Positions 12,901-25,300 of a stretch of 64,000 nt of DNA are shown piece after piece; the stretch's first letter is position 1; each line of letters opens with the position of its first letter. The notes beneath the pieces are model-generated. The model had not been told where the DNA came from, searched no databases, and saw only the letters and a list, made by a program, of their open reading frames with translations. The DNA comes from Agelaius tricolor (lineage: Eukaryota; Chordata; Aves; Passeriformes; Icteridae). Made by a program: the position numbers and the translations under genes. Location: the NCBI GenBank assembly GCA_023055355.1, contig JALJCS010000001.1, positions 99,867,381-99,931,380 on the forward strand, given 5' to 3'.

Positions 12901-13137
12901 TTCAGTGTTTGCTTCAGTTGAGTACAGAAATGTTATCCTTGTCAGCACTTGAATCCATCCACTAAGACACCTTTTTATTATCTCAGTGTAAACTGAAGTC
13001 AATTCTTCATGCTATCTTATCCATTCTTGATATTTTATTTTTGCAATCAAGACCCCTTGTTATTTTGTTTGGTTTTTTGTTTGTTTGTTTTGATTTGGAA
13101 ACAGACATTTTTCCTGCCTGCTCATTCTTATCCTTGA

Positions 13138-13212
13138 TATTTTCCTTATTGCATGTTTTCTTACATCCTGTTTGTGCAATAGGATGTAAGAAAACATGCA
13201 ATAAGGAAAATA
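13138..13212. repeat. perfect 32-bp inverted repeat (hairpin, 11-nt loop)
   Basis: Arms 13138-13169 and 13181-13212 are exact reverse complements; loop 13170-13180. The 75-nt total is in the size range of a pre-miRNA, but absence of mismatches and lack of other support make a recent inverted duplication more likely. It lies in the 18.9 kb EYS intron and would be transcribed with the gene. Confidence 0.95.
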
Positions 13213-15249
13213 CTACAGGCCTCCATTTACCCTTTTCAGTTATGGATATCATAAACCTGGCTGTATTATAAAATACTGAAAGCTCTCCTTCCCACTAAGT
13301 TCTTCAAGGACAAAAGTTGGTAACTGCCAACGTCACCTTAAAATTTGAGGCTCAAGTTCCTTAAGCACTTCTGAGAAATTACTGCTAATGTGTGCAAAAA
13401 CAATTTTCTGTATTTAAATTCTCACCATTTAAACTCTTCTGTACTTTATCTTGTCCTGTAGGAGGCCATAGTTTTCCTATCTCCCTTTGGATTCCAGCTG
13501 AAAGAATAATTTGTGCTCATAGAAGAGGCTATTTTGCATGATTTCAGAACTCATCTCAAACTGTGCTAGTCTTCTTTAGCAATGCTTCTTCAATTAGTAA
13601 CCATACCATGATCATCCTTCTTTGTCTTTACTTAGATAATGATTTATGCCAGCTGACAATTTGGATAACCATGCTGTCAACCAGAGTTAGCTTATCCTGC
13701 CTCCTTGTTGTTACTTTCTCAGTACATTTCCAAGTACAACATCTTGCCCTATTGCTTCCCTCTTTGCTACTTAACATTTTAAGCCACATCTTTTCAGAAT
13801 AATAACATGGTTTTCCGTTAGCGTAACCTGTGCTAAGCTCTCAAAAAAAAAGACCAGTTTTAAGTCATTAGGATTTATTCAGTCTCATGCATACTTAAAT
13901 TACAGTACTGTTACAGAAAATTAGCATACTGTTTTGCTTCTTTTTTCCCCTTCTGAAAAGAATTTATTTTGGGTTGTGGAAGCAGGTGATTCCTAAGTTT
14001 GGGATGTGTAAATATCTGAAAGATCTATAAGTAAAAACATGCCTATTTACACAGAGCATTTTAAAGATATGTTCATCTCTAAATGAATGAGTTCTAAACT
14101 ATCATGGAATTCTAAAGGAAGTCATGATATGATTATAATTTTAATGCTGTGTTCAGTGTGCCTTCTGTTTTTACTCACATTCCTTTGAACTACTGCTATA
14201 CACTTCCTAAATTTTTTTGCCCCCAAAAGCAAGAAGCAGCTTTTCCCATAGAAGGGTATCACCTTGTTATTCAATGATCCCAGATGCCAAATGCTTAAGT
14301 ATCTTATTGCAAGCAGCAGCTCTTATGTGTCATTTCTTCAGGGTTCTTTGGCCAACTCCTCCTCTCTTGCTATAGAGACATTCACCAAAACATTTGTCTG
14401 TTGCACTTCTGACTTATCTTTCATTCAGATTTGTAGGGCTTTTTCCATCATCCTAGTGCCAAGTTATGTACATATTTCTTACTCGAAATCATCTTTAAAA
14501 GATTTATATGGACAATCAGGAAATTTACTAATGAATTCACTAAAGAAATGTGTGAAAGCATAAACAAGTGTTTCCTCTACAGATAGCAAGTGTTTTATAG
14601 CTCTTCTCTGGTAATACTGCTAACAACTCGAAATGTGTAGTGTGCTTCTTGTTATACTGCAGTGAAATGAGCTTTAGGGTTTCTATTGCCTTTAGCAAAA
14701 AAAGAAAATATTGCTGTGCCACCTCAGCATTATCTAACAGTCATTGACATTCTGCACTCATTAGGGCATATTTTAGCCATAACTCAACAATCTTCTCAAA
14801 GAACAAGAACATTTTTGTTCAAAATCCCTATGAAACATTAAAATTTGAAACAAAACACAGTGAGTACCTGGAAAATATCTCCCCCCCTCCAAAATTAGCT
14901 TATCAACTTTTTCTTCCTGAACAGTAGCATTGTTCCACCTCGTATATTTAATCATTAGGTGATAGATTTTGAATAATTTTTTAATGTATTTTGTTTACAA
15001 ACACCCAGAGACACAAAATGATCATTTGATGAACTCACAGGTTAAATGGAGGTAGTTTAAACCAGCTTCTAAAATAATAAGGTACCTCAAGCAAAGCTTT
15101 GAGAGTATATGAAATGCAATATAAGTTACTCAAATTTATCATTGCTGTAGGGCAGTTAAACACTTCCATTGCAAATAATGTACTAATAATACATGAGCAG
15201 AGCTAAAAATAAAGCAGTTTGCAAAGTAGTTTATGGGCTCTAGCTTGTG

Positions 15250-16720
15250 ATGTGCTAAGCTTCCTGGGAACCCCTGGGGTCATCAGAGGACTACTGTGAA
15301 ACTTTGAAGAGCTTCAGGGTGCCTGGTGCTCCCCAGAAGGGATAGCTACAGAAGGCTGTGACTGCTAACAAGCTGCAGCAGTGTCCCACAAGCTTTGTTG
15401 CCAACTTTCCTTGATTTATGGGGACTTGAAGCTCTTTGTTTCCAGCTGACTCCACATTAAGGACAGCCAAGCATGCTTTCAGCAAATGCTAGAAAGAGTG
15501 TATGTGACTGCCAAGCCCAGAGCACAGCCAACAGTGTAAAAGAGGCCAGAAATTCCACTGAGGACACTGTGTACTTAGGGAGTGAGGTGCTGCAGGGCAC
15601 TGTCACTGACCATCCACAGGAATAACTAGATCAGCCCAACAGAGACTTCAAACCAGTCTGAGCTCCTCAGGGAGGATGCAGTTCTGTAGGTCTGGAGCTG
15701 CAGAAGTATCTGGAACCTCTTCTTGAGGCTGGGAATCAGAAGACATTGTCCTTGCCTTGTCCAGCATACAAGGGAGGAAGCCCTTGTATGCTGGAGGAGG
15801 ATCTGTGTTGCCAAGTAAAGGAGCTTCAGGAGGCAGTCAGCACTCTGAAGCTGAGATGGGGACAATATCATACTCTCCAAGACCCTACAATTACAAGAAC
15901 CTGAACTCCCAGACAGAGTGAAGGAGAACCAGGAAGAGCCTTTGCGTATGATTTTGGAAATGGAGGCTTCAGTTACAATGAAGGCTAGGAGCTTGTAACC
16001 TTGACAGCAGGATGAGGGTTCCTGTCCTATCTGAGCTCTGCCACTACAGAGTAGGCTCAGTGACATGGTACCAGAGCATGAACTAGAAGCTCTGTCCAGT
16101 GAAGCATCTCAATCAGCTTAACCTGAGTCACAAGGCAACACCAGAAGGAAGGATGAGTGATGGCAAATGCTGGGAGACTCTCAGCTGCAGGCTCCTGATA
16201 GGAGATATCCTGAGTCCTGAGGGTAATGGCTCAAGACCTTGTGAGGCCGCTCTTGATTATCTCTAAAGAATCTTGGTGACAAGGTTTTTAAGGATCGGAA
16301 GGAAGGTTATGGAAATATGTCAGAGAATGGAATGGAAAAAGGAAGAAAAAAAGAAGGCTAGGAATGGAAAAAATTACTTACTTTCAAGAAAGGCAGGAAG
16401 GAGAATCTGGGCAACTGTGGACAAGTTAACCTTACCCCGGTCCCTGGAAAGATGATGGAGCAAATAACCCTTGAAATTGTTTCCATACACATGATGGAAA
16501 AGAAGGTGCTAAGGGGAATGTTTGCACAAAGGGGAAAGCTGTCCTGATGATAGCATTCAATGAGATGGCTGGCTTGACAGATAATGAGAGGACTGTTTCA
16601 CTTGACCTTAGCAAGACTTCAGATGCTACCATAACACCCTCATAGACAAAACATGATGAATTGCTGGACACAAAGACCATATTCAACATAATTCATCCTC
16701 TCATCACATTATGTAGCAAT
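15250..16720 (+). mobile_element. CR1 LINE fragment (5' region into ORF2), decayed
   Basis: The plus strand shows the CR1 ORF2 block CCCGGTCCCTGGAAAGATGA near 16437, followed by a GATGGAGCA and ATGGAAAAGAAGGTGCTAAG block and then CCTTAGCAAGACTTCAGATG near 16605, matching the CR1 reverse transcriptase around the region before the catalytic motif. Upstream (15640-15930) lies GAGCTTCAGGAGG-type sequence typical of the CR1 5' region. Stops and indels interrupt it. The left boundary is uncertain. Confidence 0.65.
15760..15795. repeat. perfect 15-bp inverted repeat (6-nt loop)
   Basis: Arms 15760-15774 and 15781-15795 are exact reverse complements around AGGAAG. It lies inside the CR1 fragment and is probably a small templated inverted duplication. 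Confidence 0.92.
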
Positions 16721-19569
16721 GACACTAAAACTGAAATTCAATGGCTTGTCTTTTGTAGCTACAGCTCTGGTCAACAACAAAAATGCTGCCACCACATAGT
16801 AATCCTGGATGAGATGTTGTGGGATGTGATGATGTGTGAGATAGTGAGAATTAAAAATAGAATGGATAGAAATAAGATAGGCAATGCACAAAAAGAATGT
16901 CTGAAAAAAGTTTTCAAGACAGATTTCACTACCTCATTATTTCTAATCCTAATATTATAATGCTTCTGTTGCACATTATTCATAATAGACTCATTCCTGC
17001 TTGTTCTTTTGCCCTTCCTTTAACTGCTCCCTTAAAGAACATGCACGTTTTTAATTTGGAAAACCTTAATAAAAAAGGAAGTTTAAACAAGCAAATAAAC
17101 AAAAAATGCTGCAGACACTTTAAAAATGGCTCATTAGAAACAAATGGAAAAACCATCTGTCTTTGTTAGCTACAGATTAGATATTTCATGCATCAGCAAT
17201 GTCTAATACATGTACAAAGGAACAAAATTTTTCAAGGATTATGGGCATTGCTGCTGACATTATATCCTTTTGAACCATGGAGAATCAGTAATAAACAGTT
17301 CCACATAAAAGGACAGGGTGTAGATCCCATTCTCATTACTATACAAACTGTACTTTTTCCTTTGACTTGAGAGGTCATTAGTAAAATCTATGCTTCACTT
17401 CTTGGAAGATTTTTCATTGGTTTCATAGGCATTGTTCCTTTTTCCTATGTTCTTACAGAAATTCTAAAGTGGTCAAGGGTCAAAATATTTGTAAATTAAA
17501 TGTGTGTCAGTTTTAATGTCAAGCCATTACATTATTTATTTTGTCTTGAAATTACTTCACAGCCAAAAGAATACCAAGGTTTCAACTTCAATTATGAGGC
17601 ATTTTCTTTTGAAGTAGAGAATTATTTTCAGAGCATAAAAGTCACAATATCTTAAAAAATATTAGAATGTGATGGGAACTAAAAAATTGGTTTTGGAGAA
17701 GAGCATTATTGTATATTTAGAAAAAACAATTTTGAAAAATTATGAGTTGGATAAAACAGTTGCATTTTAGAAATAATTGCTTGTATATGGCAATATAATA
17801 TGAAACACATGTACACGTGTAAAAATTAAAAATTAAATAGTTCTAGTATAAGTTAACTAAACACAATTAGAAAATCAACTTTGGCTTCCCCACCACTAGC
17901 TTCTATAGGTAATAAAATTTTAGTTAATTGTCTTTTTGGATTTGTCTGGGATTTACACTGTGTGTGCTCTGTTAGATCAATAGAAGCATTATAGGAGTTT
18001 ATTTAGACTGCAATTACAGATTGTGCACTGTTAGAGGTCCTCTATAAACCAGTGCTCACTCTTCAGCAATAGCAAGGAGACTAATTCGGGACCAGTAACC
18101 ATCATATTTTCTTCTACTAAATGCCAGTTTGGATATATGAAAAAAAATCTATCAGAGTTATAGAAGTGAGCCTTTATCTTTGAAGGTCACAGGTGGAGAA
18201 AAGGGACTATGAATACAAAAAATCACAGCTCTCTATGAGCATCCATAAGCATTGTTATATGTAGGTCTCTTGGACTTGTTCATTCCCTGTCTGGAAGGGA
18301 CAGTCATAAAATTTTCATAGGTTTGCCCTATTGAAATAACTCAGTGAGACACCCATAGGAGAAAGTTGGATTGTTTATATAACAGTAGATATCAAAGGTA
18401 GATAAAGATATAACTGACTGTTGGAGACAAACTGAAAATAATATTTGTTGTTTGCTTTTATAGCTTATATCAAAACAATAATCTTTATAAGGACAAAGCT
18501 ATTTTTTAAAATGCTATTTGCCAGGACACGACAAGTCAAATTTGAGTTTTTTAACAGAATCTGGAGTAGAAAAATAGTTACCTCATGTGTTACTGCAGTA
18601 TTCAAGCAGTGCAGATATATTTTTTCGTTTGCTTGTCTGTTTTTTATAACTTTGAGAAATACTGCTGTGCTTGAAGAGGCTTAATTTTTTTCTTTTTCTT
18701 TTTTTTGTTACTATTTATATGCTTTGAAATTGTAGCACTCCTTGAAAAAATTTTTCAAGCGTTTGCTACTATAAATATTCTTTGGCTAAACTAATCAAGA
18801 TCTGTGTTCAGTGATTTTTGGTAAATTTAGTCTTGAAAGATGAAATGTTATTGCCTCTGGTATTTTTTTGAGGTTACAATCCTCTTGCACTGTTAGGTGA
18901 ATGGTAAAAGGTTATAATTCGGCATATTAATGAAGGGCAGTCTGTGCAAATCCTTTTTTCTTTTCTTTCTCTTATTCTAATAACAAATATGAAAACAGAG
19001 ACATCTCTGCTTCTTAATCTATTTACAAAGTATTTTCTAGACTGCCAGTATTAATTATGACACTCTCTAGCCTTTCCTAGTTTTATTTTCTACAGGCTCT
19101 TTTGAAAATCTGAGTTATAATGTTGAAGTTAGCATGACTGCTGCTGAGTGTTGAAAATGTTTCAATAGTTCTCTTCAAATATATAAGTATAGATACTATA
19201 TGGTTAAGTGATGTCATGATGATCTAATATATTCTACCATAATAAATACTATATCTATCCTTGGTCATCAGTTTTTTATAGGCATCTAATTGGTTCTAGG
19301 CATAAAGTATTCAATGTCTTCTATGTTTCAAATAAATAAAAAGAAAAAAGGGAAAAAAAGAGAAATAATATATTAGTCCACTTGTTCAAATAAATATATT
19401 TTCTTATACTCTTGCTTCTTTTCTTGGATCAGATAGTGCTTTGTGTCAGACTGAGCCATAGAAATATTTTCTTCTATGATTCTCTTCCTTGGAACTTGAG
19501 TAGACCCTAAGTAAACATCATTTAACAATGTTGTTCTGAACAATTTTCCGTAGATTATTGGAAGCAGTT

Positions 19570-19587
19570 GCCCCCCCTCCCCCCCCC
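19570..19587. repeat. C-rich homopolymer tract
   Basis: Runs of seven and nine C separated by T in otherwise AT-rich intron. Likely unstable and prone to sequencing error. Confidence 0.85.
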
Positions 19588-22353
19588 AAACTGATAGAGA
19601 TGTCTTGCTTAAATGAATTGCAGAGTTCAAAAACTCCAATATGAAGGAGATAAACATTTCTTTGCTCATCCATTCAAATAATTATGCAAGGTCATTTGCA
19701 CAGACTTCTGGATTGGTGTGCATTATGTTCAATTTTTGCTCATGTCCAGTTCTCCAAATGTCAAGGTAATCTATCTTCACAGTTAGATTTGTATTGTTCA
19801 TGCTTCATAAAATTGCAGAGTTGGAGCATGTTACCTAGCACTTCATGTTGCCATGCTAATTATTGCTAATAAAGATTGCAATTGTAATCACCTTTATTTG
19901 CCCTTTTTTGATTGCCTGTGTTGGAAGGAACAGACCAGAAAGGCTCTCCTTTACTCCCCCTGAGCCAAAATCCCTTCCACTGTGAGCACTCTACCCAGAG
20001 AGTTCATTTTTTCTTTTCTGCAATCAGTGTAATCTCTGTATAAAGGGTGAAGAGCTTTGAGGTCAATTGACAGAACTACAGCTGCATTGCTAAACTTCCG
20101 AAATTTAACAAATGTTTGTCCTGGAGGAGCTGTTACCTGCATTCAGGTGATAGCTCCTACTTTTTCAGTGCAGCAATTTTCTTCCTTTCAGATTTCTCAG
20201 GTCAAAGAGGACTTGTCTCAAAATCAATACTAAAATACTGTAAGAGTTACCTGTAACTCTCAGAGAATATCAGAGCAATAAAAACTGAGGAAAGGCATTG
20301 AGCTTCTTTCCATAACAACTAGGCTCTTTGCACAGCAATCTTGAGTAGAGGAAGAGATTTCCAAGGGGAAATAGTGCTGAAGATACCAGTTTCCACAGGT
20401 GCAGCAATAAACCCAGTTGTCATCAAAGACCAGCATTAAATTAAGAGAGAGGAGCACAAGCAAACAGGCAACTGGGGAGAAGGAAGCCTTTTATTCAAAA
20501 TCCTTGAAAGATGGAGTGTCATCCTGATAGCTGATTTATTCAACATCTGAATCTAACAGATTAACTGCTGTAACTTGGAAGCCACATGACAACTGATTCC
20601 CTCTGATTCTTGAAAGAATGAAATAATACTCTTTTTTTCTCTACCAAAGTGAATCAGTACCACCCAAGATATTGCAGGCAGATCATTTACTTACTGTTTA
20701 TAGTAGCATTGATTTACTGATGCTCACTTTTCACAAATTTAGGGCTTTCTCCTTGTCACATCTTTGTAGGGGTGTTGCCTGTTAAAAAGGCTGCAAATTA
20801 CATATTTTCTCTCAGACTGTATGGTGAAATCTTGAATTACCTTGTTGCTGCTGTACTGATTGTTGTTCCAGTGATGAAAGGTACACAGGCAAAGAATGCA
20901 GCTCTTGGTGTTAGTGACCAGAGATGGTAAGACAAAAAGGCATTTATGTCCTTTTCCCTTTGCATTTTGTCAGGAACAGAAGGAAGTCTAATGTGGGTTT
21001 AGTTAATAGAGAATGTTACTCAAAGAGCAGTTTCACATGCCAAAACGCATAAACATTCTCTGTGGGGGTCTGCAGTAATTCAAGAAATTAATACTGCTAC
21101 TCAGAAAATTGTTTGACACACAGGACACAAATTTAAACAGACCTTTCTTTCTCTTCATCCTGTGTTGTGTGATAACTTGCTAAACTACATTCCAAAATTG
21201 TCATATTACTATGATATCCTTTTTGTACATCATGGTAGGTTTGGGACATGGAAGTTCCTAAATTTTAAGGGATGATTCAGTATTTGTAGACATTATTATA
21301 ATTTATTTTAAAAAAACTTGAAGATGGCAAACAGTTTTACTAACACCTTAGATAATAACCAAAACTATAAAGCAAGAGTAAAAAATGCACCCAAACATTG
21401 AAGGTAATTTTTTTTTAATTTTAAATTTAATTTCTATTGCTTCTAAAATAGGAATTTAAGTAGGCAAGACTGATGGGAAGGAACTTCAACAATGGTTTTC
21501 CCCATGGTAATGGTCTATGAACTAGACTGTTGATACCAAACATGTTTTATTTTCTGGTTCAGGGCCATATGACCCAAGTGATCCTCCCACATGACAGAAA
21601 TAATCTTCAGTTTTGCTTATTATAGTTTTTACTTGTTTTATTGTCTTTCTTAATTAAAAGTATTCAAAGTATTCAGCACTTGTGCTTTTAAAGCACAAAT
21701 ACTCATTCAAATGAGACAGTTTGATTAGAGATTTTTTAATATTTTAATGTTTACTGGCTGAAACAGATAACAATGTAAATTTATCTGGTCTTGTAGACAG
21801 GACGAATTGCTGTTATTGGGATAAATAATGAAAGACTTTGATACAAAAAGAAAATGAGTGTGTACCTCATCTCTGGGGTCCAGTAGTCTGAAAGTTGCAT
21901 CCAGCCTGATATAAGATGTATCTTATATTCTGGTTCAGGAAAATGGAAAAAATAAAGCAGCAGCATGAAAAAAAAAGAGTTGAAAGTATAAATACCCTTT
22001 GTAGCATGTTAAATTCTGTTTCCTGAAACAGAAATGTGTGCATTGCAGCTCAAACAGAGCTTAAAGCAGAAGCTGAAATATAGCTTGCTGTCTCATAGAG
22101 CTGAATGTTACCTTGTGATTATGTGAACTCATAGCTTCAAATAGAGAATTAAGGAAGAAATATATGGAAAACAAACAGATACAACTTTCTCTATCTGTTC
22201 CTATAAAATATGTTTGTTTGGGGTTTTTTTGTAATGTAATGTTCCTGAATACACAGAATATCGGGAATAAATTTTAGTTACTGTTACCAAATGGAAGAAC
22301 ATGAGCAGAGAATTATGGGAGGAAAACATACAGAACAAATAGAGTATATCTTT

Positions 22354-22455
22354 AAAATTAAAAGAAAGAGCAATAAAAGTCTGAAGCAATTGAAGAGCAA
22401 TGATAAAATTAAAAAAAAGAGCAATAAAAGTCTGAAGCAATTGAACTGGAAGGGA
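22354..22455. repeat. 51-bp tandem duplication
   Basis: Two adjacent copies with period 51 bp share AAAATTAAAA and GAGCAATAAAAGTCTGAAGC followed by AATTGA, differing at a few bases. The high identity suggests a relatively recent duplication. Confidence 0.88.
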
Positions 22456-22929
22456 ATAAAAACATAAGCCTTTTGAAGGCTTTCTGTATGCATCAAACAT
22501 GCAAAAGACACCCTTAGACAATATTAATAGAGTAACAGAAACTTAATCTTTTTATCTCTCTTCCCAACAATATACCTCCCAATTAATTTTTCTCCAGTTT
22601 GGGGTCAATATCCATTTATGTCTGTTATTACCTGGTACCATTCCCCAAGTACTTAATTTATGTTTTCTTAGCCACCACTTCAGATTCAATTTGTAGACTT
22701 CAGGTGATGTATATAGTTCTCATAAGCCAGTATCTACATCTCAGTTAAATTAAAAAATGCTATGTGTGTGTATGACAAAGATAACACTGGGTTTTTTTTC
22801 CCTAATTTTAGCTTCATGTCCTTATTCAAACAGCAGATAAAGGCAGGTGGACTTTCTTTAATGTAGAATTTTTTCAATTTATGTCCACCTATCAATTTAC
22901 TCTGTGATGGACAAATTGGTCATTGGTTA

Positions 22930-23760
22930 CTTACTGATTAATCCTTTGGAGAGAGCTACATCAGCCAGTTCCCTCAGGCCCCTGGGATGCATCTCATGGA
23001 GTTCCATGCACGTAGGTATATTCAGATTCCTCAGACCTGACCTTCTCCCAGGATGGGAAGGACTTCAGTCCCTCAGTACCTGGCATGAGCTTCAGAGAGG
23101 TGGGATGTGAGATTAACAGTAAAAACTGAGGCAAAAAAAAATGTTGACTATCTCAGTCTTCTCTCTGTTGGCTGTCACCTGTTCTCCTGTCTTATTTATT
23201 GCAATGGTATGTTTCCTTTAACCTTACTTTTGTGGCAAACATAGCTGTAAATCCTTTCTTATTCTTTGCAGCTCTTGCCAAATTAAGCTCTAAATGGGCC
23301 TGAGCTTTCCTAATACCACTACTACATATCCAGATGACATCCCATAATCTCATATGTCATCTCATATACCATAATAAGGGTATATATCCCTTATTCCTTG
23401 CCTGTGTATTTCCTTCTAGTACTTCAGTTTACCCAGGAGATACTTACTAAGGCATGCTAGTCTTCTGCCTTCTTTACCTGATTTCTTACATGGCGAAATC
23501 AAGAAGTGTGCTCTAAAAAAAAAGTCCTTAAAGATCTGCCAGCTTTCTTCAGATCCCTTTTCCCTGAAGGCTGTTTCCTAGGGGATCCCATGGACCCAAA
23601 TACTGAAATTTAATCTAAACTGCTAATCAACTGAAAGTTTCCTTTCCTAAAATTCAGGGTCCTGACTACTCCACTGCTGTCCTATATCCTTCAAGATTCT
23701 TAATTCCATCAGAGCATAAGCACTGCAGCCCAAGTTAATGTTTTCTCTAAACAGTTAATC
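22930..23760 (-). mobile_element. CR1 LINE fragment (ORF2 internal)
   Basis: The plus strand is antisense to CR1 ORF2: AAACTGAGGCAAAAAAAAAT near 23124, GCCAAATTAAGCTCTAAATG near 23277, AAAGATCTGCCAGCTTTCTT near 23530 and the AGGGGATCCCATGGACCC block near 23580. All lie in the order expected for a minus-strand CR1 central region. No open frame of useful length remains. Confidence 0.75.
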
Positions 23761-24754
23761 AGATTGATTGGTTACAAATATTTGATTGGTTACAAATGGA
23801 GAGCTCAAGGAATAAAGCACAGAATGAGTTATGGTAATGATTGTAAAGGCAGGCTCAAATGAATTTAGGGGAGAGGAGGAGAGACATAGGTGAAAATTTG
23901 AGATCATCTCAGGGTGGCATATGAGAGTAAAGAACTTACAGTATTTTAGTATTTAGGAGCACAAGGACTTCAGAGATAAACTCGTGACAGCTTTTTCAGG
24001 TTGAAGCTGGTGAAAGAGGTCTGGTAGCTCTCTGTGGAAAAAAGAACATAATAAACTTTCAGAGTATGAAAGAAAAAAACATGCTTGTAGAAGGAAAGAA
24101 GAGATAGAAACACGAGTGTTTGAAGCCTTTGTAGTGACTGGAAGTGTATGTTCTTGGAGCTTTGTGGTGTGTGTTGGTGCCCTAAATTTCCAGCTGTGTG
24201 TGTATAGAAAGCAAGCTCTTATTTCTCTACTTCAGATGGTCCAATAGCCTCTAGATTACAAGGAATAAATTTGTCACTAAGCACTGTGGTTTCTCAGGCT
24301 CTTAGTTGATTTGATTGAATGCACTAAACAGCATAAATCTTACTGTAGAATGGCCCATTTTTGCATGCATTGTATGGCTAACAGACTGACCTAAACTTCA
24401 CTGAATGTCTTGCCATTTCTCATCAAGAATCTGTCAAAGAGGCAGTTGAATGATGGGCACACTGTAGCTGAGGGTTCAGTTTAGGATTCCTGTTCCTTTG
24501 ACTGAACCACTGAGGAAAAAGCAGTTCTGGTTCTTCTTAAATATTGTAATTTTGTCTGTAAAACCTTTATCTGTGGCAAAGGTAAGTACTCTGACTGATA
24601 TTTTCTGAAATGCTTTCTACACAGAAGACTAAAAAAACCAGTTTCTTGTATTTTTATGCTATAAAGAAAGATATTTAAGGGAAAAAAATAGCTTCTTCTG
24701 AAATTTGTTCTACTCTGGAATATTCATCTATATGAATATTACTGTTACTGTTTA

Positions 24755-24850
24755 TCACAGTAGATGCTGAGTTGGAAGAGATCAACAAAGATCATTGTGT
24801 CCTGCTCCTGCCCCTGCACAGGACCATCCCCAAGAGTCTACCATGTGCTT
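24755..24850 (-). mobile_element. CR1 3'-end fragment
   Basis: It resembles the antisense CR1 tail: GTTGGAAGAGATCAACAAAG, then ATCATTGTGTCCTGCTCCTG and GCACAGGACCATCCCCAAGA. A short, decayed piece; the right limit is uncertain. Confidence 0.65.
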
Positions 24851-25034
24851 TTGTTAAGCTTTGGCATTTTCCAGAGCTTCTAGCTGAGCTAATTTGGAAT
24901 AAACCCCCCAATATGATTTTCTAATTGACAGACGGCCACTTTAGAACTCTTAAGATTCAGGAGAGACAGCCTCTGCAGCTAGAATGTTGTTGGCCCACAG
25001 AAGCTCCTGAAAATATGTAAAATTGATAAAAAAG

Positions 25035-25300
25035 AGCAATAAAAAAGGAGGCAGACTCTTCTCAGGGGTATCCAGTGTCAGGAAAATATGCAGTGGGCAG
25101 AAGGCAAACTACCTGAAATTCCATATGAAGATAAAAAAAATGCTCCTTTTTTGTGATGTGAGGGTGGTCAGGTGATGGAATAGATTTCCCAGAGAGGCTG
25201 TGGAGTCTCTGTCTTTTAGATACTCAAAACCAGGCTGAACACAGTCCTGAGAAAACTCTAGTTGTACTGATTTTGAGCAGGGGAGTCTAGATGAACCTCA
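25035..25300 (+). mobile_element. CR1 3'-end fragment
   Basis: It resembles sense CR1 just before its tail: GGCAGACTCTTCTCAGGGGT, GGGTGGTCAGGTGATGGAAT, CCCAGAGAGGCTGTGGAGTC and a GAGCAGGGGAGTCTAGATGA block. It lies 180 bp from an opposite-oriented CR1 piece. Confidence 0.82.

Noticed and set aside
15626..16066. 146-codon minus-strand ORF
   Set aside because: It is antisense to the CR1 5' region and has no recognisable domain or flanking gene signals.
18735..18761. Short palindrome CTTGAAAAAATTTTTCAAG
   Set aside because: Arms of about nine A/T-rich bases are expected by chance in sequence this AT-rich.
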